Assembly: GCF_003054045.1 (NCBI RefSeq)
Contig: NZ_QBKH01000007.1
Location: forward strand, 145,482-209,481
Reading direction: 5' to 3'
DNA from: Sphingobacterium faecium
Lineage (GTDB): Bacteria; Bacteroidota; Bacteroidia; Sphingobacteriales; Sphingobacteriaceae
Length of the DNA stretch: 64,000 nucleotides
This document shows, piece by piece, positions 45,103 through 52,397 of the stretch (the first letter of the stretch is position 1; every line of letters starts with the position of its first letter). Position numbers and translations under genes: made by a program. The notes beneath the pieces are model-generated. The model did not search any database and was not told where the DNA came from. It was given only the letters and a program-made list of their open reading frames with translations.

Positions 45103-45126
45103 ATGCCCTAAAATTATTTTGGGCAA
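45103..45126 (+). promoter_or_regulatory. Stem-loop directly before the pnuC start
   Basis: TGCCC, a bulged T, AAAAT (45104-45114) pairs with ATTTTGGGCA (45116-45125), ending one base before the ATG at 45127. It would hide the ribosome entry region. Whether it is regulatory is unknown. Confidence 0.4.
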
Positions 45127-45783
45127 ATGAACGCTTTTGCTAAATTCGTATCTTTACTTGCTAAAGACACGAAAGCTATGCCTGCAATTATACAGCAGAT
45201 TTTACAACAATTTGCCCAGACCACCATGCTCGAATGGATCGGTACTATCACCGGTTTTCTATGTGTCTATCTCGCAGCCAAACAACATATCCTGAATTGG
45301 CCCATCAGCGTAATCAGCGTGCTGACCTATGCCTATATTTTCTATCATAGTAAACTATATGGCGACGCAGTATTACAACTCTATTTTTTAAGTACAGCCA
45401 TTTATGGTTGGTATTATTGGTCTAAAAAAATCAGAGAAGATGATAAACCGATTGTCTCGTTTACGAATCTTGAAATGCTCTTCACCCTTATTATTATCGC
45501 AATCCTAACCGTTTTGCTTGGCACTTTCCTAAAGAAAATGACCGATTCAGACGTTCCTTATGCAGATGGTTTTTGTACAGCAGTCAGCTTTGTTGCTCAA
45601 TTCTTAATGACTCGAAAAGTACTCCAAAATTGGCTCCTGTGGATTTTTGTTGACATTTGCTATATTCCTCTATATTTTCATAAGGGGCTACTGCTGACCG
45701 CAATTCTATACTTCGTATTTGCTATCATCGCTTGGACAGGTTATAAGGACTGGAAAGTTACTTATCGTAGTTTTATGCCATAA
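45127..45783 (+). CDS. pnuC: PnuC-family vitamin precursor transporter
   Basis: A 218-residue membrane protein of the PnuC family, which takes up nicotinamide riboside (or thiamine in the PnuT branch) by facilitated diffusion followed by phosphorylation inside. About seven helices are visible, with the conserved LNWPISVISV and YIFYHSKLYGDAVLQLYF stretches. The next gene is a NadR-type kinase, which could trap the substrate, favouring nicotinamide riboside. The first 30 residues are longer than usual, so the true start may be the ATG at residue 18 or near 34. A degenerate TPP-riboswitch-like sequence upstream leaves the thiamine branch possible. Confidence 0.87.
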   Translation: MNAFAKFVSLLAKDTKAMPAIIQQILQQFAQTTMLEWIGTITGFLCVYLAAKQHILNWPISVISVLTYAYIFYHSKLYGDAVLQLYFLSTAIYGWYYWSKKIREDDKPIVSFTNLEMLFTLIIIAILTVLLGTFLKKMTDSDVPYADGFCTAVSFVAQFLMTRKVLQNWLLWIFVDICYIPLYFHKGLLLTAILYFVFAIIAWTGYKDWKVTYRSFMP

Positions 45784-45817
45784 TGTCCAAACAAGATACC
45801 TAACTTTATCCCCACGA

Positions 45818-46348
45818 ATGAGCACATCAAATCCAGACTTAATAAAAATCGCAGTTGTAGGACCTGAATCAACAGGAAAATCTACTATAGCACAAGCTGT
45901 AGCACAACATTTCAATACTGTTTGTGTCCCAGAATACGCACGAGAATATTGCAAAAACTTACATAATGAATATACCTTGCAAGATGAGGTTAATATGTAC
46001 TATGGGCAAATAGCACTGGAAAATACGCTGATCCCACTAGCTAAAAATAATTTGCTTATTTGTGACACGACCATCATGACCATTAAAATATGGTGTGATT
46101 ATTTATTTGGCGATACCCCTCAAGACGTGAAGGACGAGATTAACAATCGCCATTATGACCTCTATCTCCTGATGGACATTGACCTTCCATGGGAAGAAGA
46201 TCCATTGCGCGACTTCCCTGAGCATCGCGAACACTTTATGGGCGTTTGGGAATCCGAGCTAAAATCCTTGGATGCGAACTATATCATCATATCCGGATTA
46301 GGTGATGAAAGACTTAACCATGCGCTTCAAGCAATTAACAGAAAATAA
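45818..46348 (+). CDS. NadR-type nucleoside kinase / AAA ATPase
   Basis: A 176-residue P-loop kinase resembling the C-terminal ribosylnicotinamide kinase part of NadR: Walker A VGPESTGKST near 14-23, then the VPEYAREY helix, LLICDTTIMT with a catalytic acidic residue, and an LPWEEDPLRDFPEHR lid. The N-terminal adenylyltransferase and HTH of NadR are absent. The ATG at 45818 is used; the frame is open further up inside pnuC but without coding logic. Next to pnuC it probably phosphorylates the imported nucleoside, making the pair a salvage unit. Substrate is inferred from the neighbour. Confidence 0.85.
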   Translation: MSTSNPDLIKIAVVGPESTGKSTIAQAVAQHFNTVCVPEYAREYCKNLHNEYTLQDEVNMYYGQIALENTLIPLAKNNLLICDTTIMTIKIWCDYLFGDTPQDVKDEINNRHYDLYLLMDIDLPWEEDPLRDFPEHREHFMGVWESELKSLDANYIIISGLGDERLNHALQAINRK

Positions 46349-46396
46349 GATTTTTGAAATACACAAAAACTTAACATTAACTTCACATTAGAACAG

Positions 46397-46434
46397 TAAA
46401 TTTGTACCGTTGTTATAGTGCGTTTATAACAACG
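46397..46434 (+). promoter_or_regulatory. Promoter-like box followed by a stem-loop
   Basis: A perfect TAAATTTG -7 box (46397-46404), then after three bases 10-base perfect arms (46408-46417, 46425-46434). The hairpin would lie at the 5' end of a transcript of about 460 bases ending at 46910. No good -33 element is visible. Confidence 0.45.
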
Positions 46435-46594
46435 AATGCTTACTAATGAGCACAATTCTTTGAAATTTACAAATCCCAATCTGTAAAGAGATACAATTAA
46501 TTGTACCGCTTACTCTTCGTCTTTTGCAAAGTACAACCTATTGCCCTCATGAATGTTTAGCTTAAAAATTAGTACATTCATAAATAACAAAAAA

Positions 46595-46843
46595 ATGATT
46601 ACATTATTTAATTCATTGCATTTAGACTTGACTGTTACAGCCATTATTTCTTTTATTTATATATTAGCTTGTGTGGCTATATATCAGATGCACAGTACCA
46701 AAGACGGTATCCTTTTCTTTCTTTACATCACAGCATCAGCATTCATTATATTTCTGTTTATCAATTTTACCATGATATCCGCAGGTATTGTATTTCTATA
46801 CATCATGCGATTAGTTTACCGAAATTTAAGAATGGATATTTAA
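46595..46843 (+). CDS. Small two-helix membrane protein, unknown
   Basis: A short open frame of 82 residues starting at ATG 46595 (an upstream in-frame ATG at 46553 would add 14 residues). It encodes a very hydrophobic protein with two membrane helices (about 11-31 and 40-66) and a basic end (RLVYRNLRMDI). A TAnnTTTG box and leader stem-loop lie about 190 bases before it, and a strong terminator 30 bases behind it, so it may be a real transcript. It has no family I recognise; it could also be a fortuitous frame in AT-rich DNA. Confidence 0.45.
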   Translation: MITLFNSLHLDLTVTAIISFIYILACVAIYQMHSTKDGILFFLYITASAFIIFLFINFTMISAGIVFLYIMRLVYRNLRMDI

Positions 46844-46872
46844 ATATATCCGGCTAATGATCATTATTATAC

Positions 46873-46910
46873 AAAAACGCCTCAATTAAAATCAATTGAG
46901 GCGTTTTTTA
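46873..46910. terminator. Bidirectional terminator before ahcY
   Basis: Perfect 15-base arms (46873-46887, 46894-46908) with a six-base loop, T-run on either side; it ends ahcY on the minus strand and any plus-strand transcript. Confidence 0.87.
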
Positions 46911-46927
46911 TGATTAATTACTTGATG

Positions 46928-48244
46928 TTAGTAACGGTAAGCTTCAGCTTTAAACGGACCATCAACAGTAACACCAATATAAGCAGCTTGCTCTTCGGTC
47001 AATACGTCTAATTCAACACCGATATGCGCTAAATGTAAGCGTGCAACTTTTTCATCCAAATATTTTGGAAGGGTATATACTTTATTTTCATAAGCAGCAG
47101 TATTTGTCCATAATTCCAATTGCGCTAACGTTTGGTTAGTGAAGGAATTTGACATCACGAATGAAGGGTGTCCAGTAGCACAGCCTAAATTGACTAATCG
47201 ACCTTCTGCCAATAAAATAATATCTACACCATCGATCGTGTATTTATCAACTTGAGGTTTGATCTCAATTTTTGTATTACCGTAATTGCTATTTAACCAA
47301 GCCACATCGATCTCGTTATCAAAGTGACCAATATTACAAACAACTGTTTTATCCTTCATTGTTTTGAAATGCTCAGCACGAACGATATCTTTATTACCTG
47401 TAGTGGTCACAACGATATTTGCTTCTTTCACTGCATCAGCAAATTTTTTCACTTCAAAGCCTTCCATTGCCGCTTGTAGCGCACAGATTGGATCGATTTC
47501 TGTCACGATAACACGTACACCAGCCGAACGTAAGGACTCAGCAGAACCTTTACCTACATCACCAAAACCAGCGACTACAGCTACTTTACCTGCTAACATC
47601 AAATCTGTAGCACGGCGGATCGCATCAACTAATGACTCGCGGCAACCATATTTATTATCAAATTTAGATTTCGTAACCGAATCATTTACATTGATCGCAG
47701 GTAAATGAAGTGTACCATTTTTCATACGCTCGTATAAACGGTGAACACCTGTTGTTGTTTCTTCCGATAAACCTTTGATTTCAGCAATCAATTCCGGATA
47801 TTTATCAAACACCATATTTGTCAAATCACCACCATCATCTAAGATCATGTTTAATGGTTGACGATCTTCACCAAAGAATAACGTTTGCTCGATACACCAG
47901 TTAAATTCCTCTTCATTCATACCTTTCCAAGCATACACAGGAATACCTGCAGCAGCAATAGCAGCAGCAGCATGATCTTGAGTAGAAAAGATATTACAAG
48001 ATGACCAAGTTACATCAGCACCCAATTCAACCAAAGTTTCAATAAGCACCGCAGTTTGGATAGTCATGTGAAGACAACCAGCAATACGCGCACCTTTTAA
48101 AGGTTTTGCTGCACCAAACTCAGCACGAAGGCTCATTAAGCCAGGCATTTCAGCTTCCGCTAATTCTATTTCTTTACGACCCCATTCAGCAAGGCTGATA
48201 TCCTTAACTTTGTATGGTACGTATGTACTTGCTACTGATGACAT
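46928..48244 (-). CDS. ahcY: S-adenosylhomocysteine hydrolase
   Basis: AhcY cleaves S-adenosylhomocysteine to adenosine and homocysteine, clearing the product that inhibits methyltransferases. The 438-residue product has the NAD site GFGDVGKGSAESLR, the substrate segments NLILDDGGDL-like (NMILDDGGD), CNIGHFDNEID and the C-terminal tyrosine ending EAYRY, which reaches into the neighbouring subunit. Length fits the bacterial class. It has a well-formed promoter at 48306-48277 and is divergent from the bacilliredoxin gene. No SAH riboswitch is visible in the short leader. Confidence 0.97.
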   Translation of the reverse strand: MSSVASTYVPYKVKDISLAEWGRKEIELAEAEMPGLMSLRAEFGAAKPLKGARIAGCLHMTIQTAVLIETLVELGADVTWSSCNIFSTQDHAAAAIAAAGIPVYAWKGMNEEEFNWCIEQTLFFGEDRQPLNMILDDGGDLTNMVFDKYPELIAEIKGLSEETTTGVHRLYERMKNGTLHLPAINVNDSVTKSKFDNKYGCRESLVDAIRRATDLMLAGKVAVVAGFGDVGKGSAESLRSAGVRVIVTEIDPICALQAAMEGFEVKKFADAVKEANIVVTTTGNKDIVRAEHFKTMKDKTVVCNIGHFDNEIDVAWLNSNYGNTKIEIKPQVDKYTIDGVDIILLAEGRLVNLGCATGHPSFVMSNSFTNQTLAQLELWTNTAAYENKVYTLPKYLDEKVARLHLAHIGVELDVLTEEQAAYIGVTVDGPFKAEAYRY

Positions 48245-48276
48245 ATATTATTCTTTTTAAGTTTTAAATTTATTAG

Positions 48277-48307
48277 CAAAAATACCAATCAATACCTTTA
48301 AATCAAA
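48277..48307 (-). promoter_or_regulatory. Promoter of ahcY
   Basis: On the minus strand: TTTG at 48307-48304, 19 bases, TATTTTTG at 48284-48277, a full match to the Bacteroidota consensus, about 30 bases before the start codon. Confidence 0.65.
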
Positions 48308-48358
48308 ACGTTGAATCTGAAAGCTTTCAAATTCTGACATTGTTTTGAGACTAATGTC

Positions 48359-48389
48359 TTGACTTAGCTCCTAACAACCCTTATATTTG
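48359..48389 (+). promoter_or_regulatory. Promoter of the bacilliredoxin gene
   Basis: TTG at 48359-48361, 20 bases, TATATTTG at 48382-48389, then about 26 bases to the ATG. A full match to the Bacteroidota consensus. Confidence 0.65.
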
Positions 48390-48415
48390 TAGTATTAAAT
48401 TTAAAAAAGAAGATT

Positions 48416-48826
48416 ATGTATCCAGAATATTTAGTAGAACCAATGCGTAAGGAGCTTACAGATGTAGGTTTCGAAGAGTTAAAATCTGCAGAGCAAGTTG
48501 ATGCAGCTATTGCTACTGAAGGTACAGTATTTGTCGTTGTAAACTCAGTATGTGGTTGTGCAGCAGCAAATGCCCGTCCTGCAGCAAAAGCGGCAGTAAA
48601 AAATGAAAAACGTCCTACTAAATTTGTAACTGTATTTGCAGGTATGGAAAAAGACGCCGTTGATAAAGCTAGAAACTATATGTTGCCTTATCCTCCATCT
48701 TCTCCTGCAATGGCATTGTTCAAAGATGGTAAATTAGTTCATATGATAGAAAGACATATGATTGAGGGTCGCTCCGCACAAATGATTGCTGACAATTTAG
48801 TTGCTGCATTTGACGAGTACTGTTAA
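48416..48826 (+). CDS. BrxA/BrxB-type bacilliredoxin
   Basis: A 136-residue thioredoxin-fold protein of the YphP/YqiW family. The redox motif is CGC at 46-48 (NSVCGCAAANARP), and there is one more Cys at the very C-terminus (136). In Firmicutes these proteins remove bacillithiol from oxidised proteins; Bacteroidota relatives carry the same motif, and whether they use bacillithiol depends on the organism making it, which this window does not show. The segment PYPPSSPAMALF is typical. The final Cys could form a disulfide with the CGC motif, which is a guess. Confidence 0.9.
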   Translation: MYPEYLVEPMRKELTDVGFEELKSAEQVDAAIATEGTVFVVVNSVCGCAAANARPAAKAAVKNEKRPTKFVTVFAGMEKDAVDKARNYMLPYPPSSPAMALFKDGKLVHMIERHMIEGRSAQMIADNLVAAFDEYC

Positions 48827-48851
48827 TCATTTATTTTGATTTTTGAAAAAG

Positions 48852-48887
48852 AAAAAGGCTGTTCGAGTTATTCGAATAGCCTTTTTT
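48852..48887 (+). terminator. Terminator of the bacilliredoxin gene
   Basis: Fifteen-base arms (48852-48866, 48872-48886) with one G-T wobble and a T-run. Confidence 0.82.
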
Positions 48888-48956
48888 CATATCTTAAAAA
48901 TCATTAACATAGACAAACACCTTAGTTTGTCGCCTGATCACCAATCCATAGGAATA

Positions 48957-49592
48957 TTAATTTCTTGGAATATAAGTCTTATTACCGTTACTATTGATAT
49001 AATACTTACCTCCTTCTGGACCGATATATACAGCATGTCCATTATATTTTTCTGATGATAATTTATCCGTAGCAGATTTTTTAGCTGCTGAAGCGCTATT
49101 TTTCATTTTAACAGTAGAAACCGAAGTATTACTTTTTGCTTTATCTGAAGCTTTAAGTGCTTTATCTGCTTCTACTTTTGAAATTTCATTTTCTTTTTTA
49201 ACAGTTTGCTTTGTTAATTCCTTTGTTTTAGCGGCATCAGATTTTGCTTTTTCTGCTGACTTCACAGCTTTGTTTGCCTCTGTTTTTGCAGCAGTACTTT
49301 CTTTTTTAGCCGATTGTTTTGTTAACTCCTTTGTTTTAGTTGCGTCAGACTTTGCTTTTTCCGCTGACTTCACAGCTTTGTTTGCCTCTGTTTTTGCAGC
49401 AGTACTTTCTTTTCTAGCCGATTGTTTTGCTGTCTCTTTTGTGAGGGTAGTATTATCCTTAACGGTCTTCTCTGCTTTTTTGACAGCCATATGATGTGGA
49501 GGTGTTTCTTGTGCACTGCTTGTTGCAATTCCAAACATAGAAACCAATGCAGCTAATGCTGCCCATTTTTTAAAATAATTTAAGGTATTCAT
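48957..49592 (-). CDS. Exported Lys-rich repeat protein with PBCV-type basic adaptor domain
   Basis: A 211-residue exported protein: signal peptide about residues 1-28 (ending TSSAQ), then a very Lys/Ala/Ser/Glu-rich helical region built from a 36-residue repeat (55-90, 91-126, and a degenerate third from 127), and a C-terminal domain with VYIGPEGGKYYINSNGNKTYI in parts: VYIGPEGGK followed by YYINSNGNKTYI. This last part matches the PBCV-specific basic adaptor domain known from chlorella viruses and some bacteria. Function is unknown. A shorter Lys-rich exported protein with a similar signal peptide is encoded just upstream on the same strand. Confidence 0.82.
   Translation of the reverse strand: MNTLNYFKKWAALAALVSMFGIATSSAQETPPHHMAVKKAEKTVKDNTTLTKETAKQSARKESTAAKTEANKAVKSAEKAKSDATKTKELTKQSAKKESTAAKTEANKAVKSAEKAKSDAAKTKELTKQTVKKENEISKVEADKALKASDKAKSNTSVSTVKMKNSASAAKKSATDKLSSEKYNGHAVYIGPEGGKYYINSNGNKTYIPRN
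49122..49430 (-). repeat. Tandem 108-base coding repeat
   Basis: Two near-identical 108-base units (about 49323-49430 and 49215-49322) and a third, degenerate one (about 49122-49214) inside the Lys-rich protein gene. They encode 36-residue helical repeats starting TKQSAKKESTAAKTEANKA. Confidence 0.8.
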
Positions 49593-49761
49593 AACCCAAT
49601 ATTTTTAAGTGTAAAAACTAGTTACATAAATTCAAAACAAATGCCAATAACATCTAGACTTCAAGCAATTAACACACATTTAACATTACTCATCCAACAT
49701 AAAAAAGGTTTAACATGTGTCCATGTCAAACCTGCTTGCGTTTACATATTTTTACATCTAA

Positions 49762-50010
49762 CTATTTACCTGGAGGTTTAGGCTTAGGCATCATTTTGTT
49801 CATTTTTCTATCCATAACTTTTTTTCCTGCAGTCGAATCTTTCACGACTTCAGGGCTTTGTTTTTTAGGAACAGCTGGAGTCATCTTTTCCTCCGTTTTT
49901 TTAACAACCTTTTCTGGATGCTTTTGCTGAGCTGACACAAATGTCAGACTGAACATGGCAAGTAAGGCAACTAACGTTGCTACTTTTACCGAAAATTTCA
50001 TGGTTTTCAT
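49762..50010 (-). CDS. Small exported Lys/Pro-rich protein
   Basis: An 82-residue protein with a signal peptide (about residues 1-27, ending FVSAQ) and a short basic mature part rich in Lys, Pro and Met (KKTEEKMTPAVPKK, then MPKPKPPGK). It resembles the front of the next gene's product in its signal peptide and in a KKTEEK/KKAEKT patch, so the two may be paralogues, this one lacking the repeat and adaptor domain. Start is the ATG at 50010, with a second ATG three codons later. No function is known. It could be mistaken for chance in a Lys-rich frame, but the signal peptide makes it credible. Confidence 0.68.
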   Translation of the reverse strand: MKTMKFSVKVATLVALLAMFSLTFVSAQQKHPEKVVKKTEEKMTPAVPKKQSPEVVKDSTAGKKVMDRKMNKMMPKPKPPGK

Positions 50011-50236
50011 AATAAAGATATTTAGTGTCGTTTGATTTAAATTTGCTCAAACCAAGTGCCACAAAATAGACTTTAAAATAATTAACAAACTTATTTACAA
50101 TACATTAAGAGTCGATAAAATTAATTATTGACTCTTAATAATTAAATCTGCTAAACCTTCAATTGGATTCAAATAATAGTACACTGTATACTCAAAGCCT
50201 CACCCTAAAAGGACATTATCAGTTAATCCCAAACCA
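50011..50236. other. Intergenic stretch, nothing recognised
   Basis: No gene or clear hairpin seen between the small Lys-rich protein gene and the ABC permease gene, which ends here on the minus strand. Confidence 0.45.
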
Positions 50237-51418
50237 TCAGATTTCACTTTTAATAGGAACGTTATCTTCTTTCTTTGTTTTTTTCACTTTTAGATATAAT
50301 AAAACAAATGAAAGAATAAAGCAAATCACAGTCGTCCATGCAAGTGCAACAATAGATGACCGCACATATTCAACTGTGCCTTGTTCAATAACAAGCACCC
50401 GAAAGATCTCCAAATAATGTGTCAGGGGTATCAATTTAGAAATATGTACGACCCAATCCGGCATCTGGCTCAAAGGCCATGTAAAACCACTCAGGATAAA
50501 ACTTGGTGTAGCGATCACCATCAGAATCTCAGTCGCTTTCAGTTGGCTAGGGATAATAATACTGACCAATATTCCAATGAAACTGACAGCAAGTAGAAAT
50601 AATATAGTCCCCAAAAGAAAAGGTCCCAAAGGTATGTGTAATGGCATTCTATAAAAAATTGAAAAACCATAATAGAGCATATATATCCCAATAGACATCA
50701 ATAAGAAAGGAGCAATTTTAACCAATATCAATAGGAGTACATTCGATGATTTTGAGACTAAATCTTTAAATGTTCCCTTTTCAAATTCAGAAGCAAAACT
50801 TAATGCTAAGGCAAGCATCATGACTTGTTGAAGTACAGTCAAAAGAACACCAGGTAGCATAAAATATAAATAGTTTCCACTTTTAATATTCTGACGTATG
50901 ATGGTCGTTTTAAAAGGTTCATATTGCTGTGTTGCGACATATTCAGGAACACCTTTTTTCTGTTGCGCTTTTATTTGAATTCCTGCTTTTAGCGTTGCAG
51001 CGCAAACATTTGCAGCCATACTTGCATAGTTGGATGTCAAGGTATTGGCAGCATTGACAAAAAATGTTAATTCTGTGCTTCTATTATAGTTCACATCCGA
51101 ATCAAAATTTTTAGGAATTTGAACCACCACTGTGGCTTCATGTTTCAGTGCTTCTTGTTTTGCATTAAACGCATCAGGCAAAATTGCAGCTACATAAATG
51201 ACTTCACTTTCATTAAACATCGTAATCAGTTGCTTACTTAGGGGGCTTCTGTCTTGATCCACCACGATTATAGGCAAATGGGTTACTTTACCCTTTTGAT
51301 AGACAGCACCAATTAAAACACCGTATAAAATCGGCGCTCCCACGAAAAGCATTAACAACACTTTATTTTGGAAAAAGAGTTGAAATTCTCGCTTTAATAA
51401 GGATAGGAATGTACGCAT
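50237..51418 (-). CDS. ABC-2 type permease (YhhJ/YbhR-like)
   Basis: A 393-residue inner-membrane permease of the ABC-2 family: one helix near the N-terminus (about 20-40), a large extracytoplasmic domain (about 45-170) and then five or six C-terminal helices. This layout is that of YbhS/YhhJ drug and export permeases that pair with a periplasmic adaptor. It begins 5 bases after the HlyD-type gene, so it is the last gene of the TolC/HlyD/permease operon. An ATPase partner is needed for this family and none is encoded beside it. Confidence 0.88.
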   Translation of the reverse strand: MRTFLSLLKREFQLFFQNKVLLMLFVGAPILYGVLIGAVYQKGKVTHLPIIVVDQDRSPLSKQLITMFNESEVIYVAAILPDAFNAKQEALKHEATVVVQIPKNFDSDVNYNRSTELTFFVNAANTLTSNYASMAANVCAATLKAGIQIKAQQKKGVPEYVATQQYEPFKTTIIRQNIKSGNYLYFMLPGVLLTVLQQVMMLALALSFASEFEKGTFKDLVSKSSNVLLLILVKIAPFLLMSIGIYMLYYGFSIFYRMPLHIPLGPFLLGTILFLLAVSFIGILVSIIIPSQLKATEILMVIATPSFILSGFTWPLSQMPDWVVHISKLIPLTHYLEIFRVLVIEQGTVEYVRSSIVALAWTTVICFILSFVLLYLKVKKTKKEDNVPIKSEI

Positions 51419-51423
51419 AATAC

Positions 51424-52395
51424 TTATTTTGTAGTATCAACTTGAAGGATAAACGTCGCTTTTGTTAAAAGTTTTTGAGCATCATCTTTTTGGAGCGGTT
51501 TCAATTTAACTTCAAATAATGATTCTTGTTGTTCAAAATCAGGGTATGCAGTAGCAATATTAGCATAAGAACTCAGTGCTTTAATCGACACTACCTCCGC
51601 CTCTATTTTTTTATTGTTGAGATACGGAAATGATAGCATCTGCTTACTGCCGACAGTCAGATTATGCAATTGTTTTTCAGGGATTGTTACCCTAAAAAAT
51701 GTACCATCAATCAGATATCCCGAAACTAAACTATATCCCGCCAAAGCAAGTTCACCGATTTTTAAATTGATCGTTTCTACCGTCATATTTTGAGGGGCGA
51801 TGATAAAACGCTCTTTAGTGGCAACATCGACCTCAGAAACAGCACCAATAGCTCTCTCCTTTTGTCCCAAAGCCATCTTCTGCTGTTCTATACGCGCACC
51901 GTTTTCCGCATCGGCCAACTCCGCTTGAACCGCTAAGTATTGATTCTTTGCCCCTTGAAATTTCATGTAAACTTCATCATACTGTTGTTGAGCAACCAAA
52001 GAATCTTTAACGAGGTTCTGCATTCTTGCCAATGATTTCTGAGCAAAATCATATTGTTCTCGTAGTCCATCGCGTTTAGCACGCAATTGCTTCAACTGAT
52101 TATCAGTTGCGCCTTTTACAGCCATATTATATTGCGCCTCAGCAGACTCAAGCGCTCCCTTTGCTTGCATGGACTTAGCTTCCACTTCTGGAAATTCTAG
52201 AATCATCAAGGTATCACCAGCTTGTACAACCTCTCCTTCGCTTACTAATATCTGATGTACTTTCCCCGGTATTTTCGTTGTTACAGCAATTTGATCCCGC
52301 TCAATCTTTCCTTCAAAAGAATTTTTGAGAGGTGCATCATGACCACAACTTTGTATGAATGCCGCGATTACTAGGATATATATAAATTTTCTCAT
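51424..52395 (-). CDS. HlyD/RND-type membrane fusion protein (lipoprotein)
   Basis: A 323-residue periplasmic adaptor: lipoprotein signal ending in a lipobox with Cys17 (FIQSC), barrel-sandwich segments (KIPGKVHQILVSEGEVVQAGD), a coiled-coil hairpin (about 75-185) and a C-terminal beta-barrel domain. Such adaptors link an inner-membrane exporter to TolC. It starts 2 bases after the TolC gene and the permease follows 5 bases later. Being a lipoprotein, it may be attached to the inner membrane. Substrate unknown. Confidence 0.9.
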   Translation of the reverse strand: MRKFIYILVIAAFIQSCGHDAPLKNSFEGKIERDQIAVTTKIPGKVHQILVSEGEVVQAGDTLMILEFPEVEAKSMQAKGALESAEAQYNMAVKGATDNQLKQLRAKRDGLREQYDFAQKSLARMQNLVKDSLVAQQQYDEVYMKFQGAKNQYLAVQAELADAENGARIEQQKMALGQKERAIGAVSEVDVATKERFIIAPQNMTVETINLKIGELALAGYSLVSGYLIDGTFFRVTIPEKQLHNLTVGSKQMLSFPYLNNKKIEAEVVSIKALSSYANIATAYPDFEQQESLFEVKLKPLQKDDAQKLLTKATFILQVDTTK

Positions 52396-52397
52396 AA

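Noticed and set aside
47364..47708. 114-codon open frame on the plus strand inside ahcY
   Set aside because: It lies wholly opposite a well-supported gene and follows its codon pattern; a shadow frame.
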